From Candidatus Omnitrophota bacterium (GTDB lineage: Bacteria; Omnitrophota; Omnitrophia; Omnitrophales; Aquincolibacteriaceae), in assembly GCA_016196565.1 (NCBI GenBank), contig JACPXK010000071.1:1-10126 (forward strand): a stretch of 10,126 nt of DNA, given 5' to 3'. A model generated the notes under the pieces. It was not told the DNA's origin. It saw nothing but the letters and a program-made list of their open reading frames with translations, and did no database searches. Shown here in pieces: positions 1 through 7,199 of the stretch; within the stretch, counting starts at the first letter, position 1; every line of letters begins with the position of its first letter. The translations under genes were made by a program, and so were the position numbers.

Positions 1-377
1 ATTCCCATCAACAAAGGTTTCTCTTTTTCAGAATTATAAACTTCGATCATGGGAACCGTTTTGAGAAAATAACCTTCCATAAATACAAGGTCAAAATCTT
101 CGAAGTATTTGAGATTTTCTTCCCAGTCGGATTCAATTGGCAAATCAGAAAAAATAGCGCGCTTCTTTTTACCAAGAAGCATGACGGTTTCAGCTCCCCA
201 TAGACGGTAGCGATAAGTGTCTTTGCCGGGCTGATCGATTTCAAAATCTTCTCGTGCCAAATGTTTCATGACGCCCACGCGCAAGCCCTTTTCTTTTAAT
301 GAAGCAATCAATACTTCTAATACTTCGGATTTACCCGAGCCTTTTCGGCCTACAATGGATAAAAGAAAGGGTTTCAT
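1..377 (-). CDS. mobB: MobB, molybdopterin-guanine dinucleotide biosynthesis adaptor (3' end beyond window)
   Basis: Small P-loop GTP-binding protein that assists MobA in attaching GMP to molybdopterin, giving the MGD form used by DMSO-reductase-family enzymes such as the nitrate reductase in this window. I translated it by hand; it runs off the left edge after about 125 codons (family about 160-175 residues). Visible are the Walker A motif GRKGSGKS at residues 10-17, the MobB-typical stretch KHLAREDFEIDQPGKDTYRY near residues 39-58 that includes the DxxGKDTxR signature, a WGA (family usually AGA) directly after it, and an acidic LVFMEGY segment near 100. The ATG at 377-375 overlaps the moeA stop in an ATGA junction, so the two are translationally coupled. 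Cytoplasmic. The family assignment is strong; only the C-terminus is unseen. Confidence 0.93.
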   Translation of the reverse strand, partial: MKPFLLSIVGRKGSGKSEVLEVLIASLKEKGLRVGVMKHLAREDFEIDQPGKDTYRYRLWGAETVMLLGKKKRAIFSDLPIESDWEENLKYFEDFDLVFMEGYFLKTVPMIEVYNSEKEKPLLMG

Positions 378-1588
378 GAAAAATCCTCTCCAAAAATTTT
401 GACACGGACATTTTGTCCTCCTGAAAGCATTTCACCCGCATCCACTTTCAGAATTCCATTCGCCTTGGCCAAACTCCCAATCTGATGGGAACCTTGGCCT
501 TTTAGAGGGGTTATTTCGTAACGGTCATTTCTTTTTTCACATTGGACCCGAATGAAATGAGGACGCGGTCCATTTTTAAAAGACCGAGTCAAAAATCCAT
601 CAACCCATAAATCGCCGGCTTTTTTGCCCATCATTTTCAGCAAAGCCGGTTTTACAAATTCTTCAAAAGTCACAAAAACCGAAACCGGGTTTCCAGGAAG
701 GCCAAATACCAGCGTTTTGCCTTTCTTTCCGAAGAAAACGGGCTTGCCGGGTTTAATATCAATTTTCCAAAAAATTTCGCGGACGCCTTCTAGGCGCAGC
801 GCTTCTTTGACAAAATCATACTTGCCCACGGAAACTCCGCCGCAAATAACCAAAACATCTTGTTTGAGACCTTTGCGAATGGCGCCTCGGATTTTATTCA
901 GATTGTCATGAACTTTGGGAAGCAAAACCGGATCGGCCCCGCTTTTTACTATCAAAGCCCGCAGCAAAGGTGTGTTGGAATCGTAAATTTGTCCGCGCTG
1001 TAATTTTTTCCCGGGCGCAATAATTTCACTCCCAGTCGAAAAAATAGCCGCTTTCGGCTCGCGAAGAATGCGGACTTGATCAATCCCGAGTGCGGCCAAA
1101 AGCGCAATATGCTGAGGCTCAAGACAAGTCCTTTTTGGGATTAATAAATCCCCTTTTTTAAAATCTTCGCCCTGACACCGGATATTTTCCGAATCTTCCG
1201 CCGGCTTCTCAATCAGAACGCTCCCGTTTTGCCTTTGGGCATATTCTTGCATCACCACAGCCTGAGTTCCTTGCGGAGCCGGCGCGCCGGTAAAAATCGC
1301 CATGGCCTCGCCCGGTTTCAAAGAAACTTTCCGTGTGTCCCCAGCCGGAATTTCTCCTTTGAATTTAAAACTAGATTGCTTCGTCGGCCTACGGCCTCCT
1401 CGCAATGACGAACTAAACCGAATGGCAAACCCATCCACCGCCGCATTGTCAAAATGCGGAAATGGTAATTTGGCTTTGACGGGTCCGGCCAATACACGGC
1501 CCAGCGCGTCCGCCAAAGGGACCGATATTTGATTCAAAGGCTTAGCCGTTTGAATGATCGTGGCTAATGCTTCCTGATAACTTAGCAT
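374..1588 (-). CDS. moeA: MoeA, molybdopterin molybdenumtransferase
   Basis: Inserts molybdate into adenylylated molybdopterin, the last step of basic Moco synthesis. With the start at 1588 the product is 404 residues, close to E. coli MoeA (411). An upstream in-frame start at 1717 would add 43 residues without family similarity and would lie well inside moaE; the start at 1588 gives the usual opening MLSYQEAL. Motifs in order: FDNAAVDGFA (about 46-55), GEIPAG, GEAMAIFTGAP, AVVMQE, GSEI, IYDSNTPLL, CGGVSVGKYDFV, and DIKPGKPV followed by FGLPGNPVS. The first 47 bp overlap the end of moaE. Oddity: residues about 60-73 (SSLRGGRRPTKQSS) come from a palindromic repeat inserted in frame in the loop between DGFAIRF and KFKGEIPAG; removing it restores a normal-looking sequence. 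All other motifs are intact, so the protein is probably functional. Confidence 0.95.
   Translation of the reverse strand: MLSYQEALATIIQTAKPLNQISVPLADALGRVLAGPVKAKLPFPHFDNAAVDGFAIRFSSSLRGGRRPTKQSSFKFKGEIPAGDTRKVSLKPGEAMAIFTGAPAPQGTQAVVMQEYAQRQNGSVLIEKPAEDSENIRCQGEDFKKGDLLIPKRTCLEPQHIALLAALGIDQVRILREPKAAIFSTGSEIIAPGKKLQRGQIYDSNTPLLRALIVKSGADPVLLPKVHDNLNKIRGAIRKGLKQDVLVICGGVSVGKYDFVKEALRLEGVREIFWKIDIKPGKPVFFGKKGKTLVFGLPGNPVSVFVTFEEFVKPALLKMMGKKAGDLWVDGFLTRSFKNGPRPHFIRVQCEKRNDRYEITPLKGQGSHQIGSLAKANGILKVDAGEMLSGGQNVRVKIFGEDFS
1369..1415. repeat. 37-bp palindromic repeat with 5-bp direct repeats, inside moeA
   Basis: On the minus strand the core begins GTCATTGCGAGGAGGCC and ends GGCCGACGAAGCAATC, an imperfect palindrome with outer arms ATTGC/GCAAT and inner arms GGCC/GGCC. 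It is flanked on the plus strand by AACTA at 1369-1373 and again at 1411-1415, which looks like a 5-bp target-site duplication. Core (1374-1410, 37 bp) plus one duplication is 42 bp, exactly 14 codons, so moeA stays in frame. Repeats of this GTCATTGCGAGG...GAAGCAATC type are common as dispersed elements in many bacterial genomes; no transposase is present here. It is a non-autonomous element or its remnant. Confidence 0.85.
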
Positions 1589-2027
1589 CCTGACACAAGC
1601 TCCATTCGTTAGTTCCATCTGTGAAATATTCTTTTTTCCAAATCGGCACTTGATGCTTAATCGATTCGATGAGAAATCGCGAAGCCTGATAAGCTTCATC
1701 GCGGTGAGCAGACTCAACCTTAATTAACACCGCAATTTCACCCAATCCCACTTTTCCTAGACGATGCAAAACCTGGACATGATCAATCGGCCACCGCTGG
1801 CGCGCCGCCTTGATAAAACCTTCTATCAAATTTTGCGCCATCATTTCGTAAGCTGCGTATTCCAAATAAAGCACTTTTTTCCCCTGTGAATGATTGCGGA
1901 CTTTTCCGATAAAAATCACCTCGGCGCCGCTTCTACAGTCATCCTCAAATGCTTTTGCCGGGGATCCTAGATTCCCGATTAAAACATTCGGGAATGACAG
2001 ATTGATTCGATCGCGCGTCAGATACAT
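1542..2027 (-). CDS. moaE: MoaE, molybdopterin synthase catalytic subunit
   Basis: Large subunit of MPT synthase; with thiocarboxylated MoaD it converts cyclic pyranopterin monophosphate to molybdopterin in the cytoplasm. 161 residues. Family signatures: GAEVIFIGKVRNHSQG (34-49), ARQRWPIDHVQVLHRLG (75-91), VESAHRDEAYQASRF (104-118) and IKHQVPIWKKE (123-133), which holds the two lysines (K124, K131) equivalent to the active-site lysines of E. coli MoaE. The ATG follows the moaD stop directly, and the 3' end overlaps moeA by 47 bp. Oddity: residues about 11-30 are encoded by a palindromic repeat element, placing a roughly 20-residue foreign peptide between the first beta strand (MYLTRDRIN) and the conserved core. 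The core is untouched, so activity is plausible but not certain. Confidence 0.94.
   Translation of the reverse strand: MYLTRDRINLSFPNVLIGNLGSPAKAFEDDCRSGAEVIFIGKVRNHSQGKKVLYLEYAAYEMMAQNLIEGFIKAARQRWPIDHVQVLHRLGKVGLGEIAVLIKVESAHRDEAYQASRFLIESIKHQVPIWKKEYFTDGTNEWSLCQDAKLSGSISHDHSNG
1938..1998. repeat. Compound palindromic element, copy 1 (61 bp, inside moaE)
   Basis: Bounded by GTCAT and ATGAC. On the minus strand it has a first arm pair GATTCCCGAT-like (GTCATTCCCGAATG then ATCGGGAATC) followed by a second, more degenerate arm pair (GGATCCCCGG then GAGGATGAC). It aligns along its length with the element at 10047-10116 read in the opposite orientation: the first 31 bases differ at only a few positions, the last 30 match at about 23, and an 8-9 bp central spacer is missing here. 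It lies wholly within coding sequence and is read through without a stop, encoding SFPNVLIGNL then GSPAKAFEDD. No clear target duplication seen. Confidence 0.85.
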
Positions 2028-2273
2028 CTATCCCCCGCTCACGGGCGGAAGAACCGCCACTTCGTCTTCAGGCCTAAGGGCCCAATCAAGCTCTGCATAA
2101 TTTCCATTCACGGCAACAAAAGAACGCTCCAATAAAGGCGTAATCGAATGAAAACTCTTTTTGAGTTCTGCCAAGACATCGGAACAAGTAATTCCCTTTC
2201 TCCATGTCACTTGAATCTCAGATTTGCCGGCCATGTCCTTTAAAGCCGCGAAAAGACTCACGCGCATTTCCAT
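2028..2273 (-). CDS. moaD: MoaD, molybdopterin synthase sulfur carrier subunit
   Basis: Ubiquitin-fold sulfur carrier, 81 residues from the chosen start. It ends in the required Gly-Gly (PPVSGG), whose C-terminal glycine is adenylylated and thiocarboxylated before sulfur is passed to molybdopterin in MoaE. MRVSLFAALKDMAG at the N-terminus, VAVNGNYAELDWALRPEDEVAVLPPVSGG region at the C-terminus (in two segments: VAVNG and EDEVAVLPPVSGG) are typical. The ATG at 2273 lies one base after the moaA TGA, and the purine-rich end of moaA (GGGGGG) serves as ribosome binding site. A longer reading from 2327 would add 18 residues inside moaA and is not favoured. Its TAG is followed at once by the moaE ATG. 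Confidence 0.95.
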   Translation of the reverse strand: MEMRVSLFAALKDMAGKSEIQVTWRKGITCSDVLAELKKSFHSITPLLERSFVAVNGNYAELDWALRPEDEVAVLPPVSGG

Positions 2274-2274
2274 A

Positions 2275-3114
2275 TCAGCCCCCCACATGCGACATTTGAA
2301 AATCCTGATGCCGGACTTGAGGTTCATTGAGAAAATGCTGCTCCGGCCGCACGTAAACCACTTCCTCGATTTTTCTTTTGATTTCTTCCGGCGAAATACC
2401 GGAACGTAACAGCGCCTTCAAATTTAAATCTTCTTTGCCATGAAGGCAGGTTTTTAAAGCGCCGTTGGCTTTAAGCCTTAACCGGTTACAGCGCACACAA
2501 AAAAAGCACGAAAGCGGACTGATAAAGCCGACCCGGGCTTCAGTTCCCCTAATTGCATAAACCCGGGCCGGCGAAGAAAAATAAGTGTCTATGGGAATAA
2601 GGGTAAATTCTTTTTCGATCTCAGCCTTGGCTTCTTCCGTACTCAAAAATTGTTCTTTGATATCAATTTGAACCGATTGATCGGTTGGCATAAGCTCGAT
2701 AAAACGTACTTCGATTGATTTTTGAACCGCAAAACGGACCAAATCCAAAACTTCATCGTCATTAATTCCCTTCATAAGGACCGCATTGATTTTTACCGGC
2801 CGGAATCCTTCATCGAGCGCGGCATCAATGCCGTTCAGCACTTGACTTAGCCTGTCCAAACGGGCGATTTTTTCAAAACGATCGCGCCGAAGCGTGTCCA
2901 AACTAATATTCACGCGGTCCAAACCGGCTCCTTTTAATTCGCGCGCACAATCTTTTAAAAAAACACCGTTGGTTGATAAAGCGATTTCACGAATACCCGG
3001 GACTGCCTTGATCCGGGAAATCAGCCCAGGAATTCCCGGCCGGACCAAAGGCTCTCCTCCCGTAATCCTGACTTTTTGAATTCCTAATTCCGCAAAACAT
3101 TTCGTCAATGTCAC
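2275..3114 (-). CDS. moaA: MoaA, GTP 3',8-cyclase, 5'-truncated (possible pseudogene)
   Basis: Radical-SAM enzyme that, with MoaC, makes cyclic pyranopterin monophosphate from GTP. 279 residues from a GTG at 3114, against about 320-340 normally. Present: RITGGEPLVR (16-25), ALSTNG (45-50), RVNISLDTL (67-75), RFIELMP, the second cluster motif C206-x2-C209-x13-C223 within GFISPLSCFFCVRCNRLRL, and the C-terminal MSHVGG whose Gly-Gly tail is needed for activity. Missing: the N-terminal strand and the CxxxCxxC motif that binds the SAM-cleaving [4Fe-4S] cluster. The frame is open only 13 codons further upstream (WSELLSYDEI is recognisable MoaA) before a TAG at 3156-3154, and the DNA beyond belongs to pyk. 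At least about 40 codons are therefore absent. Either a real deletion has killed or altered the gene, or the assembly lost a segment. As given, the product should not be an active cyclase. Confidence 0.85.
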   Translation of the reverse strand: MTLTKCFAELGIQKVRITGGEPLVRPGIPGLISRIKAVPGIREIALSTNGVFLKDCARELKGAGLDRVNISLDTLRRDRFEKIARLDRLSQVLNGIDAALDEGFRPVKINAVLMKGINDDEVLDLVRFAVQKSIEVRFIELMPTDQSVQIDIKEQFLSTEEAKAEIEKEFTLIPIDTYFSSPARVYAIRGTEARVGFISPLSCFFCVRCNRLRLKANGALKTCLHGKEDLNLKALLRSGISPEEIKRKIEEVVYVRPEQHFLNEPQVRHQDFQMSHVGG

Positions 3115-3118
3115 GATT

Positions 3119-4549
3119 TCATCGTAAGAAAGAAGTTCGCTCCATCCTATTTTCTAAGGCGTGCGCTCCGGAAACCACGACCACGGCATCGCCCTCTTTT
3201 AAAAATTTTGTTTTGAGAAGTTCCTGCTCTCCGCGCGAAAGCATTTCGTCCGTGCTTTTGCAATAATTCAATTTGAGAGGAATCACGCCGTGAAACAGCG
3301 CGAGACGCCGGCTCACTTCGGGAGAAGGCGTAAAGGCAAGAATTGGAAGTTTGCGTTCAAATTTAGAAACAGCGATAGCCGTCCTGCCGCTTTGTGTAAA
3401 CGCAACAATGGCTTTAGCTTCCAAATCCATGGCAGCATTTTGGGCCGCATGGGTGATGGCGCAAACCGGATGGTCTTTGCGCCGCAAAATTTTACGGGAA
3501 GTAACCTCCTGAAACTCTTGATGATTTTCGGCTTCAATAATAATCTCGGACATCATACGCACTGCTTCAACCGGATATTTACCGATGGAGGTTTCGCCGG
3601 AAAGCATCACCGCATCAGTCCCATCAAAAACCGCATTGGCAACATCCGAAGCCTCAGCTCGCGTGGGGCGGGGATGCTCCATCATCGATTCCAGCATTTG
3701 AGTCGCGGTAATCACGCCGATATAGCGCTGATTAGCACGTTCAATGATTTTTTTCTGAATCACGGGGACTTTCTGCACGCCCATTTCAATTCCCAAATCC
3801 CCGCGGGCCACCATGACGCCCTCCGAAACCGCAATAATTGAATCGATTTCTTCCACCGCTCTTGGTTTTTCAATTTTGGCGATAACGGGGATGATTTTGC
3901 CGAAATCTTTTAGATAATTTCGTACTGTCTCAATATCTTTGGCATTGCGCACAAAAGAAAGCGCCACATAATCCACGCCTTCACGCGCAGCGATTTCGAG
4001 AGCTTTGTGATCTTTTTGCGCAAGCGACGGTAAAGTCATCGGCGCATTGGGAAGATTAATCCCCTTATTTTCCCCCAATAAACCACCGGTGATAATCCTG
4101 CACGTTACTTTTTCGCTATTCGATTCCGTTACTTCCAAATCAATAAGGCCGTTGTCCAAAAGAACAGGGTCTCCTTTTTTGACCATGCGCGCAAAATCCA
4201 AGCAAGGCGTCGTAATTTGAAGACTTCCATTACCCAATCCCGGTTCCAGAGTGGGAATAATCGAAACAATCTCGTCTTTGCGCAGAGACAAAAGCTGCTT
4301 GTCTTTCAATGCTCCCGTGCGAATTCTGGGCCCCTGAAGGTCGATGAGAATAGGAATTTCCCGATTCAGACTTGCACCCGCCTGCCGTATCAAATGAATC
4401 CAGCGTCGGAGTCCTTCCGGAGAAGTATGCGAACTATTGATTCTCAAAACATCAGCGCCGGCACAGATAAGCTCTTTTAATGTTTCCAGAGACTGGCAGG
4501 CGGGACCGATAGTCGCAACGATTTTAGTCCGGCGCAATCGTTCGTCCAT
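3119..4549 (-). CDS. pyk: Pyruvate kinase
   Basis: Final glycolytic step, PEP + ADP to pyruvate + ATP; cytoplasmic. 476 residues from the ATG at 4549, which gives the usual opening DERLRRTKIVATIGPA; earlier in-frame starts up to 4639 would overlap the porin gene and add residues unlike the family. Key sites: R36 and N38-S39-S40-H41 (substrate and K+ region; NSSH where NFSH is common), DLQGPRIRTG (70-79), catalytic K225 and E227 in IAKIEKP, metal ligand D251 in VARGDLGIE, and ITATQMLESM (280-289). The extreme C-terminus after GDAVVVVSGAH reads ALENRMERTSFLR, lacking the GTTN...VH-type ending of E. coli-like enzymes; the gene ends where the truncated moaA begins, so its tail may have been replaced by the same event. 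It starts 22 bp after the porin stop with only a weak ribosome binding site. A pyruvate kinase in a nitrate/Moco operon is unexpected. Confidence 0.95.
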   Translation of the reverse strand: MDERLRRTKIVATIGPACQSLETLKELICAGADVLRINSSHTSPEGLRRWIHLIRQAGASLNREIPILIDLQGPRIRTGALKDKQLLSLRKDEIVSIIPTLEPGLGNGSLQITTPCLDFARMVKKGDPVLLDNGLIDLEVTESNSEKVTCRIITGGLLGENKGINLPNAPMTLPSLAQKDHKALEIAAREGVDYVALSFVRNAKDIETVRNYLKDFGKIIPVIAKIEKPRAVEEIDSIIAVSEGVMVARGDLGIEMGVQKVPVIQKKIIERANQRYIGVITATQMLESMMEHPRPTRAEASDVANAVFDGTDAVMLSGETSIGKYPVEAVRMMSEIIIEAENHQEFQEVTSRKILRRKDHPVCAITHAAQNAAMDLEAKAIVAFTQSGRTAIAVSKFERKLPILAFTPSPEVSRRLALFHGVIPLKLNYCKSTDEMLSRGEQELLKTKFLKEGDAVVVVSGAHALENRMERTSFLR

Positions 4550-4571
4550 TTTCTGACTTGTACTTTTCAAT

Positions 4572-5918
4572 TTAGAATTTAATTGTAGGCTGAACATAGA
4601 AAAAATCCGCTCCATTACTTGCTCCGGTATCTTCCGCAAAGGCTCCCGGGAAAAAATGCGAATACCCCATTAAAAAATCTACAAAATTGTTTATTTTCCA
4701 CTTCAGAAGAAAATCTAGTTCCTGTCCTAATTCTTTGCGTGCATTTGCCCTGGTGGAACGAAGCACCGCTTGAGAAGCGTTAAACCAGTGACTTTTATTT
4801 GTATCGAGAAAAAACCAATGAAAGTCGGCGGATAAAGAAAGTGCGGGATGCGGTATTACGCCCATTCCCAATCGAATGTTATTCATATTTCTCAAAGATA
4901 AAAAATCCATGAATCCGTATTTATCATGATTGGTGGGAAAGAGATTATCGAAATTCCCGTAACGGCCGTCGGCCGGATTTTTGTCTCCGGAGGCGTGATT
5001 GTATTCCGCATAAACGCGCGGGGTCCAAAAAATAGGGGCAAAGACATAACCGGCTTGCTGGTGAAAAGCCCATGCTGCAATGTCATCATGAGCACGGCTG
5101 CCAAACTGGAAAGCATATTCAGTTTCGTAATCAAAATTTTTGATTTTGCCCTTGAAACGATTTCCCGCCGTATATTCTTTTAATGGGCCGAATTCCCCCG
5201 ATCTTTCCCCGCGTATCCCCTCATCCGAATCATGACGGATAAAAAGAAAGGTATCGAGAATATGATCTTTAAGTGGTTTCAAAACAGAGTAAATACCGTA
5301 AAAATGATCGTGATGAACTGTCGGATCGGCTTTTTCTTTGTCGGTTCGAACCGGATGGGCAATAAAAACATCGGTCTGAAATTTTTCATTCAGCGGATAA
5401 ACGACCTTTACGGCATCAAAAACACGCGCCACATTGGACCACTCAAATCCGCCCACAAACCGCTGATTTCCGTAAGAAAGGACCTGCCGTCCGGCTTTAA
5501 GCTGAAGAGGGATAGCCTTCACGGGACTTTTGAAGTCCGCATAAAGCTGCCGTAAATCCAGCTCATTCACAAAGGCGGCGGAGCGATCGATGGAACTCTG
5601 CGCCGAGCTTTGAGCCGTCTGGCCCTCGACAAAAAATTGAGCGTAAGGCCCTGCTTTAATATTGAGATTGAAACGCAGACGAAACAAATTCAACGCATCA
5701 TCTTCATAGGTCCTATCATTAAAATTAAAATTGTTGCGAAGCTCTAAACGATAACGCGCTTCTCCCCCTATTTTGACCGCAACATCTTTAACCGGATGCA
5801 TTTCACTCAGCAAAGCCGGAGCTCCATTTAAAAAGGCATTGGCCTCTGCCACAAATCCCAAATGAGTAAAAAGCAAAAGAGCGACGATTAAAAAGAAAAA
5901 GACCGGCGATTTTTTCAT
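4572..5918 (-). CDS. Outer-membrane beta-barrel porin, alginate-export family type
   Basis: 448 residues. The N-terminus MKKSPVFFFLIVALLLFTHLG... is a Sec signal peptide, probably cleaved after AEANA (about residue 28). The rest is rich in alternating polar and aromatic strands, contains GRQVLSYGNQRFVGGFEWSNV and a following ARVFDAVKV segment typical of the alginate-export porin family, and ends in Phe (VQPTIKF) as expected for a barrel inserted by BamA. The family name reflects AlgE of Pseudomonas; members are widespread in non-alginate producers and substrate cannot be read from sequence. Its start codon shares one base with the narK stop (TAATG), so the two are made together; a role in letting nitrate or nitrite across the outer membrane is an inference from that coupling. 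Confidence 0.82.
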   Translation of the reverse strand: MKKSPVFFFLIVALLLFTHLGFVAEANAFLNGAPALLSEMHPVKDVAVKIGGEARYRLELRNNFNFNDRTYEDDALNLFRLRFNLNIKAGPYAQFFVEGQTAQSSAQSSIDRSAAFVNELDLRQLYADFKSPVKAIPLQLKAGRQVLSYGNQRFVGGFEWSNVARVFDAVKVVYPLNEKFQTDVFIAHPVRTDKEKADPTVHHDHFYGIYSVLKPLKDHILDTFLFIRHDSDEGIRGERSGEFGPLKEYTAGNRFKGKIKNFDYETEYAFQFGSRAHDDIAAWAFHQQAGYVFAPIFWTPRVYAEYNHASGDKNPADGRYGNFDNLFPTNHDKYGFMDFLSLRNMNNIRLGMGVIPHPALSLSADFHWFFLDTNKSHWFNASQAVLRSTRANARKELGQELDFLLKWKINNFVDFLMGYSHFFPGAFAEDTGASNGADFFYVQPTIKF

Positions 5919-7150
5919 TAGTTTTTAACCTTTTCTAATGCGGGTTTTAAATTGCCGGGGATTTTGGAAATCAAATCCGAGAAAGACCAGCCTCTTCGGA
6001 CGAAACGCAGAACCGCCAAAGCAATCAGACTGACCAAAGCAAAAATGGCAAAGCCGATACCGTAAGATCCCGCCGTTTGTTTAAAAAATCCCAAAAGAGT
6101 GGGGAGAAAAAAACCTCCAAGGCCGCCGGCAGCTCCGACAATTCCCGTAATGACTCCGATTTCTTTTTGAAAGCGCAGAGGAACAAGCTGAAAGACAGCA
6201 CCATTTCCCATTCCAAGTGAACTCATGCCCAAAAAAATCAACAAAACCGCCAGAGGAAAAGGAGGAAGGCTCGATGCTCCGAACATCATCAAAGCCACAC
6301 AGCCAAAAAGGACTGTCAGCATGCGGACTCCCCCAAAACGGTCGGCTAGATAGCCGCCGATCGGCCTGGAAAAACTCCCGGCAAAGACACATAACGCGGT
6401 AATGTGTCCTGCCATCACTTTGGTGAGTCCATACTGATCATAGAAAAAGATTCCAAGAAAACTCGCCAACCCAACAAAGCCTCCGAAAGTGATGCTGTAA
6501 AAAAAGCAAAACCAAAAGGTATCGGTCTCTTTAAGGATGGAAAAATAATCTTTGAGTTTTTTGGGCTTGGGTTGATTCGGACTCTCTTTGGCCAAAATGC
6601 TAAAGGCAATGAGCGTGAGTACAACAGGAATAAGCGCAACTCCAAATACATTTCTCCAACCGATCAGTTCCGCCAAAAACGGAGCAAATAGGGAAGCAAG
6701 GACGGTGCCGCTATTCCCAGCGCCGGCAATTCCCATGGCCATTCCTTGATGCTGCGGTGGATACCAGCGGCTTGCCAACGGCAGGGCCACGGCAAAACTC
6801 CCGCCGGCAATTCCCATCAGAAAACCCAACGCCAGAACATTGGAAAAATGAGATCCCCAAAGCCAAATGCTGAAAAGCGGAATGATGACAATAAGCTGTC
6901 CGAGAATTCCGGTTTTTTTCGGTCCAATGTGATCGACTAAAAGCCCCATGGGAAGACGCACTAAAGAACCGCCCAAAATGGGAACTGCGGCCATAAAACC
7001 CTTCTGGGCGGCAGTTAAGCCAAATTCTTTGGAAATATAAACACCGAGTACCCCAAGAAGGACCCACACCATAAAACTAATATCGAAATAAAGAAAAGCC
7101 GAGAACAGAGTCGGCGGATGACCGCTTTTAAGGAAATCTTTGATTTTCAT
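5918..7150 (-). CDS. narK: Nitrate/nitrite transporter, NarK/NasA type (MFS, NNP family)
   Basis: 410 residues, about 12 hydrophobic helices, inner membrane. It belongs to the nitrate-nitrite porter branch of the major facilitator superfamily: GSLVRLPMG with R65 in helix 2 and GSFSRPIGGYLADRFGG with R262 in the second half match the paired arginines that bind the anion in NarK; AGAGNSGTVLASLFAP (142-157) and GAAGGLGGFFLP are the two glycine-rich NNP signatures. ASRWYPPQHQGMAMGI is also typical. The ATG at 7150 has a strong AAGGAG ribosome site six bases away. Context (reductase upstream, porin coupled downstream, Moco genes beyond) supports nitrate import for reduction rather than nitrite export, but direction and symport versus antiport are not decided by sequence. 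Confidence 0.93.
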   Translation of the reverse strand: MKIKDFLKSGHPPTLFSAFLYFDISFMVWVLLGVLGVYISKEFGLTAAQKGFMAAVPILGGSLVRLPMGLLVDHIGPKKTGILGQLIVIIPLFSIWLWGSHFSNVLALGFLMGIAGGSFAVALPLASRWYPPQHQGMAMGIAGAGNSGTVLASLFAPFLAELIGWRNVFGVALIPVVLTLIAFSILAKESPNQPKPKKLKDYFSILKETDTFWFCFFYSITFGGFVGLASFLGIFFYDQYGLTKVMAGHITALCVFAGSFSRPIGGYLADRFGGVRMLTVLFGCVALMMFGASSLPPFPLAVLLIFLGMSSLGMGNGAVFQLVPLRFQKEIGVITGIVGAAGGLGGFFLPTLLGFFKQTAGSYGIGFAIFALVSLIALAVLRFVRRGWSFSDLISKIPGNLKPALEKVKN

Positions 7151-7156
7151 TTTTTG

Positions 7157-7162
7157 CTCCTT
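7157..7162 (-). promoter_or_regulatory. Strong Shine-Dalgarno of narK
   Basis: AAGGAG lies six bases before the narK ATG. It overlaps the TAA that closes the reductase-tail relic (TAAGGAG), so the relic ends where a naturally spaced upstream gene would end. Confidence 0.85.
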
Positions 7163-7199
7163 ATGGTTGTTTTTCTACTTTGACTGCTGATTGTTTGTC
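7161..7199 (-). pseudogene. Relic of a second nitrate reductase C-terminus
   Basis: Read on the minus strand, this stretch encodes DKQSAVKVEKQP and a TAA. The last codons of the intact reductase (7258-7284) encode KQSAVRIEK. Over these nine codons four are changed silently or not at all at the amino-acid level (AAG/AAA, CAG/CAA, GCG/GCA; TCA, GTC, GAA and AAA identical) and the two replacements are R/K and I/V. Such a pattern is the mark of diverged coding sequence, not of chance or a recent DNA duplication. The copies are 88 bp apart, so they are in different frames. Upstream of the Asp codon similarity stops at the hairpin at 7197-7220. Too short to be a gene by itself. Confidence 0.6.

Noticed and set aside
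1589..1717. Longer start for MoeA (43 extra residues)
   Set aside because: It lies inside moaE in another frame and carries no MoeA similarity.
3290..3841. Plus-strand open frame of 183 codons inside pyk
   Set aside because: Antisense to an unmistakable pyruvate kinase; composition biased, no family resemblance and no ribosome binding site.
4550..4639. Longer start for pyruvate kinase (up to 30 extra residues)
   Set aside because: The extension overlaps the porin coding region and is unlike pyruvate kinase N-termini; the ATG at 4549 fits the family.
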